A stretch of 64,000 bases of DNA from Desmodesmus armatus. Taxonomy: Eukaryota > Chlorophyta > Chlorophyceae > Sphaeropleales > Scenedesmaceae. A program made the translations under genes and the position numbers. Numbering within the stretch: position 1 is the stretch's first letter; every line of letters begins with the position of its first letter. Where the stretch lies: the NCBI GenBank assembly GCA_007449985.2, contig VIIQ02000649.1, positions 186,001-250,000 of the forward strand, read 5' to 3'. This document shows, piece after piece, positions 56,515-64,000 of the stretch. The notes beneath the pieces were generated by a model. That model was not told the origin of the DNA. It saw only the letters and a program-made list of their open reading frames with translations, and did no database searches.

Positions 56515-58319
56515 TCACTCTGCCAGTGCTGCAGTCGCCTGCTGAGCAACTTCAGGGTCGCTGTGTTCAAGGTAACGCCGCAGCACTTGCCGCCACACGG
56601 GCTCATCACCAGGAACCTGCACAGTGCAACGCAAGGAAAGGGAGCAACTGACAAGTGTTGAAAGAAGAAACACAGCAGAGAGATGCAAGCCATTCTGGGC
56701 ATCATAACTACGCATTCATGCATGATACTGCATGATCAGCCTAATCCCTTGCAAGTCAGGCATGCAGGCGATAACGGGCATCATATGCATGCATGGTATT
56801 GCATGAATTGGCCTCTTACCTCGCAACTCAACCTGATGACCTGGTTCAGATTCATGCCTGCTTCGTAATAATACAGTGATGTCAATTGCTTGAGCTGAGT
56901 GAGTTGCATCAACCCCTCTTCCACAGCCTCGTGGCAATCAATTTCAAGCTCCCTCAGCCCTGTCAGCTGACACACCGCCTGCAAAGCATCTGCTGCTGAG
57001 CCACCCGCAGGAGTCCAGTGCAGAGTGTGCAGCCCGCTCAGCCCCTGCAGAGAGACCAGAAACTCTGGCCTGCATGCTGCCCGCCCCCGGCTTGCATTGA
57101 GACTCTGCAGGCCAGGGCAGCAGCTGACAAGCCTGCTGCCTTCCAATGGCTCCCCGACTTCTGAAATGTTGAGTGACGTCAGATGCGGCAGCTGCCTGCC
57201 AGTAGGGAACACATGCTGCCATGCGCCAGGTGGCAAGCAGCACCAGCCAATGTCCAGGTGCTGCAGCTTGCTGCTTGCTGTCAAGGCTGAGTAGGCTGCT
57301 GCAGGAGGACTGCCCACATCGTTCAACAACTCATTCAAATCCAGGTGTGTCAGCTGCTGCAGGGGCTGCAGGTAAGACAGCAGCTTCGCCACCCCCGCTG
57401 CACCGCCAAAGACCCCAGTGAACGCTAGCTGCAGGTGCTGCAACTTGGTCCTGCAGCTGCCAGCTAGGATATCTGGCTCCAAGTCAACCTCTTCCTGCAT
57501 ATCGTGAGTCAGCTCCAAGCGTGTGAGGTTCTGCATGCTTGACAGCACTCTGGGAAAGTTCCCTGCGTCATCTGAAGGCACAGCGCCCAGCCGCAGGTCC
57601 ACCAGCCGGGTCAAGCCGTGTAGGGGCTGCAGCAGAGGTGTGACAGGCCCTTCATCTGAGTCCTCTGCTTCTTCTTCGTAGCTGTCAGGGTAATCGTCAG
57701 AACCATATTGCTTGACAATCTCCTCGGGAATCTGCAGCCCGACCTCAAAAAGCTCAAGGTATGTGAGCTGCAGCAGCCGTGGCAACACGCCAATCGGGAA
57801 CTCGCCCCACCCGCCGCTGACGCTGAGGTGCTCCAGCCCAGCAGGCAGCTGCGACAGCGCTGCTGCAAGCCCCTTGTCCCCGCCGGTTACAACAAGCTCG
57901 CAGTCCTTGAGCCGCAGCTGCTTCAGGGCTGCTAATGCGGCAGCCCCCAGCATGCCCTGAAAGCCTGCGCGCCCCAGCTGCAGGCATATGTGCTGCAGCT
58001 TCAGACTGTTCAGCTGCAGGTTCTGTGGCAACTGACGCAGGTTGACTGTAGCTGATTCTTTCCCAATGAGCTTCACACTGTCTACATGCTGAGCGTGGTT
58101 GCGCAGATACAGCAGCACGCTGTCCACCTGCTTCTTGTTGTTGCAGTGTGCTGTCACGCTGCGCAGCACCATCGCAGCTGCCTGGTGCAACCTGCTGTGG
58201 ACCCTGGCGGCACTGAAAAAGCTGCGCTGGTCATCGACAGCTGAGCACTGCAGCACAGCCAGTAGGCAGGGATCTGGCAGTGCCAGCAGCAAGGACGGTG
58301 CTGGCATGTCACTGGCCAT
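56515..58319 (-). CDS. LRR copy E: F-box-like/leucine-rich repeat protein
   Basis: Two coding exons, 58319-56820 and 56616-56515, give 533 residues without damage. The start is the ATG after ACACAG|G; upstream frame to 58568 reads through conserved 5' flank and is probably not translated. The F-box-like segment is LALPDPCLLAVLQCSAVDDQ; then about 14 LRRs and an acidic loop (DSYEEEAEDSDEG). The tail exon reads VPGDEPVWRQVLRRYLEHSD and ends AALAE-TGA, two bases before GTGAGT. It is the closest relative of broken copy B, including about 150 bases of 5' flank. The best-preserved member and a good reference for the family. Confidence 0.82.
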
Positions 58320-58479
58320 CCTGTGTATACGTAGCAGCAGCAGCAGCGGCACATAGTGGCATTGGCAAGCAGCTATGAGCAGGTAGATGAGCTGACTGGT
58401 GGGTTGAGAATGCCAACTACATGTATTACTCCATGGCTCTGTAGCAGCAAAGGGCCTGCTTGTGAAAGGAAACTCTCTG

Positions 58480-58660
58480 ACAGCAGCAGAGCTTGCAGGA
58501 GAGGGGACCCGCGCGTACCACGCACCTTGTGGGTGGCTTTGCAGTATTCTAATATATATCTGCCTCAAACTGGTAGCGTGGTTCTGTGTGCTGTGTCGAA
58601 ACGAGGGCTGTACTGTATTTCACTGTATTTCACTGCCTGTGCGGAGTACTGTAACTGGCA
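58480..58660 (-). promoter_or_regulatory. conserved upstream block of LRR copy E
   Basis: The partner of the block at 4600-4760 upstream of copy B: the same AATACAGTACAGCCCTCG-like, CACAAGGTGCGTGGTAC and GAGAGTTTCCTT elements in the same order. It presumably includes promoter and 5' UTR. Confidence 0.4.
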
Positions 58661-58914
58661 CTGGTAACTGGCTGATTTTGTGCGCCACGTTGGTCGAACG
58701 TGTTGCAAGAAATTCAATTTGCTCACGAATGTTCCTAGCTGGTGATACAGCAGCATTTCCATTCAGACATGTTGTATTGCACCAGTCGGTCAGGTTACAT
58801 AACAAGGTACAAAGGCTAGGCATTCCTGGCAAGTCCTAGGCACAACAAGAACGTGGATAGCAAGCACCACTGGTTACAGTGTTGATGATTGGCTCAAGCC
58901 TGCTGCGCAAGAGA

Positions 58915-59620
58915 TCAGCACCACCCATTTGTGCGTGAGTTGACCTGTCTCAATGAAGCCAGCAGCGCATTGCAATCAGCCTTATTTTGAGACAACACAA
59001 GTTGAACAACACACACTTCACAAGCACCCCCACTGGGCAACATCAAGCTGTTGAACCGCTCAGGACCAAACCTAACCAATGCCATGTGAGTGCATGGTGG
59101 CCCCAGCACTGAAGCCGCTTCCGAAGCATGCATCCCTTGTGCTCCTGCAGCAATGAGGCTGTAGTACTCATGCCGGCAAACACTGGCAGCATGACGAGGG
59201 AGCATCATGCAAAGTAGACTCACGCTCCTGAGCGTGCAACACACCTCACCTTGTCCAGCACAGCACAGCACAGCACAGCACAGCACAGCACAGCCGGTGA
59301 GTAAAGCCCACATCCACAACCATGCTGCTGTCATGCATGCTTTGCCATACTATACCTACACACCTGCTGCAGGCTGGCACCCCGGCTGTATAACGCAGAC
59401 CAAGCAGCCCCAGGCTGACAGCAACATAATCGGACCTACGACCACGCAGGCTGCTACCACAAGCTGTTGCTGCTCCACTCCTGCCGCCAACACCAGACGC
59501 CCAATCAGCTGAACCAGCTACAAGAAACCCGACGGTGCAAAGGCCGGCGCTGCTGCTGCAGTGCACGTTTTGCCACGCCTGTCCAATGTTGCCAAGGCCT
59601 GCCAAGGCAGCAGCAGCAGA
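58915..59620 (-). repeat. flank block downstream of LRR copy F, partner of 3600-4260
   Basis: Read on the minus strand it follows the plus strand at 3600-4260 closely for several hundred bases. It includes a GGACAGGCGTGGCA stretch, a GGAGTGGAGCAGCAACAG stretch and the CATGACAGCAGCATGGTTGTGGATG-type segment. A (CAGCA)n-like run lies at 59259-59293. No frame stays open in both partners, so it looks more like duplicated flank or UTR than a shared gene. Confidence 0.65.
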
Positions 59621-60011
59621 TGAGCAGGGTGAGGCAGGCTACAGGCACAACGCACAACACAAATGCACGAAACACAGTGGGGTAGACCAGAGCACCATAA
59701 AGGCACAGCCCAGCAGCTGCTGTGCGCAACAAGGTTCAGCTGGCAGCTCACAACTCACCCACAAGCCACATGCATGAATATGCTATGGGCCTGCAAGTAG
59801 GGGCGTCCTCCTCTCAGCTGATGCTTTGTCCCAGCCTAGTGGCAGAAAGTACGCAAAGCCATTGATGTGTGGCGAATGTGTCTGCGTGTAGAATCCCCCC
59901 CCCCCAACTAAAAGAGCTGCTGCCTTAACCCACAGGTGTGCTGTTATGGCCACTCAGGACGCCCCCTGCCAGGGCAGTGCCTCTGGTGTTGCAGTTCCGG
60001 GTATCTTACCG

Positions 60012-61825
60012 TCACTCTGCCAGCGCTGCAGCCGCCTGCTGAGCCAATGCTACGTCGTTGTGGTCAAGGTGCAGCCGCAGGATTTTGCGCCAGACGGGCT
60101 CGTCATCAGGACCCTGCACAGTGCAACGCATCAGGGCAGGCACAGCAGCAGATCAATGAACTGGGATAGAAGACATGGGTGATGTCATGCACAACTGTTG
60201 TGCTACAATTGAACTGTGACAGCACAACAAATCATGCAGGTAGGCTATACACCATGGGCAAAGACTGCATGTGCTGCAAGGAATCATGGAGGCAAGAGCA
60301 TCACACCATGGTGGACACCCATGCGTGACCAGAAGCAGCACTTGGGTTGGCCAGGAGTAATGTGGGAAGAGACAAAGTCGCTGGAACCCACCTCAGCACT
60401 AAGCTGTATGCGTTCATAACATCGATCCATCACGCCAACGAAGTCCAGCCTTGTCAAGTGTTGCAGTTGTGTCAAGTGCATCAGGACCTCCATTGTGAAC
60501 CAGCCAGGGCAATACAAGCGCAGATCCCTCAGCCTTGTCAGCTGAGCCACCACCTGCGGACACACCTCCTCAAAACCCTCTGCTGCATCACCGCACAAAT
60601 CGTGAGCAGCCAATGTGAGTGTGTGCAGCCCGCTCAGCCCCTGCAGCGGAGCCAGCAGCTCTGCGCTGTACCGCAAATGCTGCATGTCCAGGGACTGTAA
60701 CCCAGGGCAACAGCTCACAAGCCGGCTGCCTTCAGGAGGTGTGGCAAGACTGTCGCCTGGCAGATTGACCCAACCAAGGTCCAAGTACTGCAGGTGTGGC
60801 AGCTGCCTGCTGGCAGGGAAAATGTGCTGCCACACACCTGCTGGTAGGCCGCTCATGCTGATGTCAAGGTGCTGCAGCTTGCTGCTGGCTGTAAGGGCTG
60901 TGTAAGCTGTTGCAGGAGGGTCAACAGGGTTCTGCATGACACGCCTCAGGGTGAGGTGTGTCAGCTGCTGCAGGTCCTGCAGGCCGGACAGCAGTGGGCC
61001 AACAGCCAGGGCACAAGCCTTCAGCTGCAGGTGCTGCAGCTTGACCTTCCCAGCAAAAATACCTGGCTCTATGCTGCAGCTTGCCACCTCTAGGCGCGTG
61101 AGGGTGCAGGTGCCTGACAGCATGCTGACAGTGACATTGTAGGTAAAGTCATCCATGCACAGCCGCAGGTCAACCAGCCGGGTCAGGGCTTGAAGGGGCT
61201 GCAGGGAAGGGGTGGGCTTGTCAGCGCCCTGTAGCCAAACGCCAGCAAGCTCAAGGTAGGTGAGCTGTGGCAGCTGATGCAACACGCTGGTTGGGAACTG
61301 CAATGACCTGCTGTCTGTCTTGACGCCGACAATGCTGAGGTGCTGCAGCCCAGCAGGCAGCAGGGACAATGCTGCTGCCAGGCGCTTCCGACCATCAAGC
61401 AGCAGGATTTTCCTGAGCCGCAGCTGCTTGAGGGCTGCTACCACTGCAGCAGCCCCCAGCACACCCTGAAAACCATCGCGCGGCCCGAGCAGTACTCCCA
61501 AACTGGACGTCTGTAAGCTGCTTAGCTGCAGGGTTGGGGGCAGCTCACGGAGTGTGACTGCACCATCGTCACCCCCAGAGACATCGATACTTTCCACATG
61601 GTCGCCATGCTTGCTGAGGTACTGCAGCACGCCGTCCATCTGCTGCTGTTGGGTCAACTCCATTGTCATGCTGTGCAGTGCCAGCACAGCTGCCTGGTGC
61701 AGCCTGCTGTGGGTCCTGGCGACGCTGAACAAGCTGGACAGGTCGTCGGCCGCTAAGCACTGCAGCACCACCAATATGCAGGGGTCTGGCAGTGCCAGCA
61801 GCAATGATGGTGCTTGACTTGTCAT
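60012..61825 (-). CDS. LRR copy F: F-box-like/leucine-rich repeat protein
   Basis: Two coding exons, 61825-60392 and 60113-60012, give 511 residues. Start ATG follows ACTAG|G, the family acceptor. F-box-like segment LALPDPCILVVLQCLAADD, then about 13 LRRs (LQQLTHLTL, SKLQHLDIS, LSGLHTLTL). Its C-terminal LRR block (CPQVVAQLTRLRDLR) differs from B, D and E and is shared only with fragment A, so A and F form one subgroup. The tail is GPDDEPVWRKILRLHLDHND, ending AALAE-TGA two bases before GTAAGA. No frame damage. It lacks the long acidic loop of B, D and E. Confidence 0.8.
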
Positions 61826-64000
61826 CCTAGTGTGGAGCAGCAACATCACAAACAAGCAGCTACATCAGCGTGTGCATGGGCCTGCCGTGTGTGGGTTGAA
61901 ACTGCCGAAGATGGTCAGTGGCACTCAAATTGATGGGCATAGAACAAAGGTCCAGCTGACTGCCTTCAAAAGAAACAGCACGGCAGTAACTGTACTGTAG
62001 TTGTGCCACGTCTGGCGCTGGCCGTACCTTGCTGCGGCTGTTCGCTCTTGATGGCGGAGAATGGCACTATCACGCTGGTCTCGGACACTGCTACTGTGCT
62101 GCACTGCAGTGGCTTGAAGCTGGTCTTCTGTTACTGTGTTGCACCACCTGGCTGGGATCAAAACCGCACTGTCAGAGAGACCTAGTAACTCGTATGAGTA
62201 CGATTCGAAGTTGTTGCCGCAAGGTACGCCAAACCGTCATCAGCAGGTGACATGTCATTGTACAGTTGGGCTGTGTTGTGCTGTGCTGGGCCAGCACAGC
62301 TGGTCTGCTGCCATCTCACAGCAGCCAGTGACTCAAAGTGATCGAAAAGTTTGTAAAATAACGTATCAAACACCATGTGATGCCTGCAGGATAGCTCTGT
62401 TCTGTGTCAGGTGACAGAGGGGTGTAGAGACAGTGCCCGGAACCGGGGAGGTAGCGTGATTTCCTGTGGAGACACTGGGAACACACAAGATGGTAACACA
62501 ATGTAGCTAGCACTGGGGTCCCCCACCGCCACCCCAGGCAACAAAAGCCTAACAAAGCAACCTCACAGTACAATAGAAGGCGTCCAGTCCAAAGCTGCGA
62601 GTCCAGCAGCCCCATCAAGCCTAACAGGATTACCTGCAAGCAGCACCACCACCGCGCAGCGGGCTAACTTGATCCCACAGCGTCTGTACCCAATCGACAG
62701 AGGGGTGTAGGGGTGTAATGGAGCGGCAGGGCAAGGCAATCGATCTGAGATGTTGGCCACGTGAGGCTGCTGGCTGGCCAACCTCATGCTTGGGGATGAA
62801 CAACAACCTACAGGCCTGCCTACGCTGCAAGAAACTGCATCATGCACTCTCACCAGCTGTATTCTTGGATTGGGGCGGGAGGGGGCAAAGTGTGTGACAA
62901 GTGGCTATTTAGTGCTGGGCGGTATTCAGCTGGTTGGACTGGGTAAACCAAGAGGGTGGGGACACGAGTCTTGGGATTGAGGGTCTGAGGGTGGGGACAG
63001 CTCCATCCAACAAAGCACAACACCCCCAAAATTGAATTGCACCGAGCACGGCTGTAGATTATGCCAGGACAGCCGCCGCATGCTCTGCAACTGCCAACAG
63101 ACCAGTAACAACCGTACTCAGTATAGGCTGTCACTGCTGCTGCATGCCGCTACTGCCAGCACTGCTACCACCAGCACCAGCAAGATGGCCCCCTTGCTTG
63201 CACGGTGCTGCAGCCGCCGCTGACAATTAGATGCCAACAAACACACCACAAGTCCATAGCGCTATGGCGAGCCACCACCACCACCACCAGCACCACCACC
63301 GCCGCTGCCGCCGCCGGCTGCACACAGCCAGCACGTCAAGACGTTGACAAGAGCAGAGCAACCACCCCATCCCCACCATGCTGCTGCATGGTACGAGCGC
63401 AGGTCAGGGCACACCCAATACCCATACTCATACCCTTGTTGCTGCTGTCGACAGCACTACCTCAACTGGCCCCACCCTGGTCGCCAGCTGGCAGACAGCC
63501 AGCAGCACCCTGCACACTGCTGCTACTGCCGCCGACCCCAGCGCCGCTGCAAGATTGCTGCTGGGGCATGCGGAGCTGCATATAAATTCACCCGCTGCCA
63601 GCAGCACGTTGCAGCGCTGCATTTGCTGTCACTAAGGTTGGCAAAGCCTGCCCTCTGGCCCAGCACCAGCATGGGACGATGGTGGCAGGGGCTGTCCGCA
63701 CGACACAACACACTGCACAGCACACAGCACAGCACAGCAGGGTACAGCAAGCATGTGAGAGCTCTTGGCAGCAGTTGCAGCACAACGTAACCATATTATC
63801 AGCCACATGCTCAACCAACACGTGGGCCACCTGTGCTCTGCCAACGCAGTGCCAACGGCACTGCAGTTTCGAACCAGGGTAGCAGCGCAGAGGCATGCGG
63901 CTTCCGGCCACCAAGAAACCTCACCCCTTGCTGTTGCTGCTGACGTCCCGTCACACCGCCTTCTGTGCTACTCAATATCGTCCTGTCCACGGTAGTGTCG
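61826..64000. other. right edge: upstream of LRR copy F and probably the flank of another unit
   Basis: No gene is recognised. GACAGAGGGGTGTAG occurs at 62413-62427 and again at 62696-62710, 283 bases apart, and could mark a small repeat element. A 19-bp palindrome (CTGTGCTGG-G-CCAGCACAG) lies at 62281-62299. From about 63500 on the minus strand, LAAALGSAAVAA-like frames and CACAGCACAGCAC runs resemble the downstream flanks of the LRR copies, suggesting another unit just beyond the window. Confidence 0.35.

Noticed and set aside
1..64000. tRNA or rRNA genes
   Set aside because: I looked for TTCGA-type T-loops paired with acceptor stems and for rRNA-like stretches and found none I could support by eye; a tRNAscan-SE run would settle it.

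Overview
The window looks like nuclear DNA of a chlorophyte green alga. Genes are split by many short GT-AG introns. Coding and non-coding DNA is full of CAG/CTG (poly-Gln, poly-Ala, poly-Ser) runs. Candidate TGTAA poly(A) signals of the volvocalean type follow some genes, and the conserved genes are eukaryotic (lariat debranching enzyme, MT-A70 methyltransferase, DHHC acyltransferase, a GNAT acetyltransferase with a transit-like leader). The class (Chlorophyceae, possibly Sphaeropleales/Volvocales) is inference. Exon boundaries were worked out by hand from splice sites and reading-frame closure.

Layout. (1) 1-2.6 kb: remains of a Ty3-like retrotransposon on the minus strand, abutting the 3' end of an F-box-like/LRR gene (copy A). 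(2) 4.9-10.8 kb: LRR copy B on the plus strand, split by a minus-strand Ty3-like element. That element carries a 1.49 kb LTR-like insertion with heat-shock elements and a TATA box. (3) 12-49 kb: a core of conserved single genes. These are a sodium/solute symporter (+), DBR1 (-), a DHHC palmitoyltransferase (+), an unknown Gln/Ser/Ala-rich protein (+), a GNAT (-), an MgtE-type magnesium transporter (-) and an MT-A70 adenine methyltransferase (+). (4) 50-62 kb: four more LRR genes (C, D, E, F), all on the minus strand. The right edge resembles the 3' flank of a further copy.

The LRR genes share one architecture: a splice acceptor directly before the ATG, one long F-box/LRR exon, an intron, then a 102-nt last coding exon ending in TGA two bases before a conserved 5' splice site. 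Related sequence continues downstream, so each unit was duplicated with its flanks.

The most unusual signal is in the core. DBR1, the MT-A70 gene and the DHHC gene carry partial tandem copies of exon ends inside their introns. Each copy keeps the splice site of the edge it came from, and several lie near homopolymeric G/C tracts. I count ten such copies. They could be the trace of a local duplication process that keeps producing candidate alternative exons.
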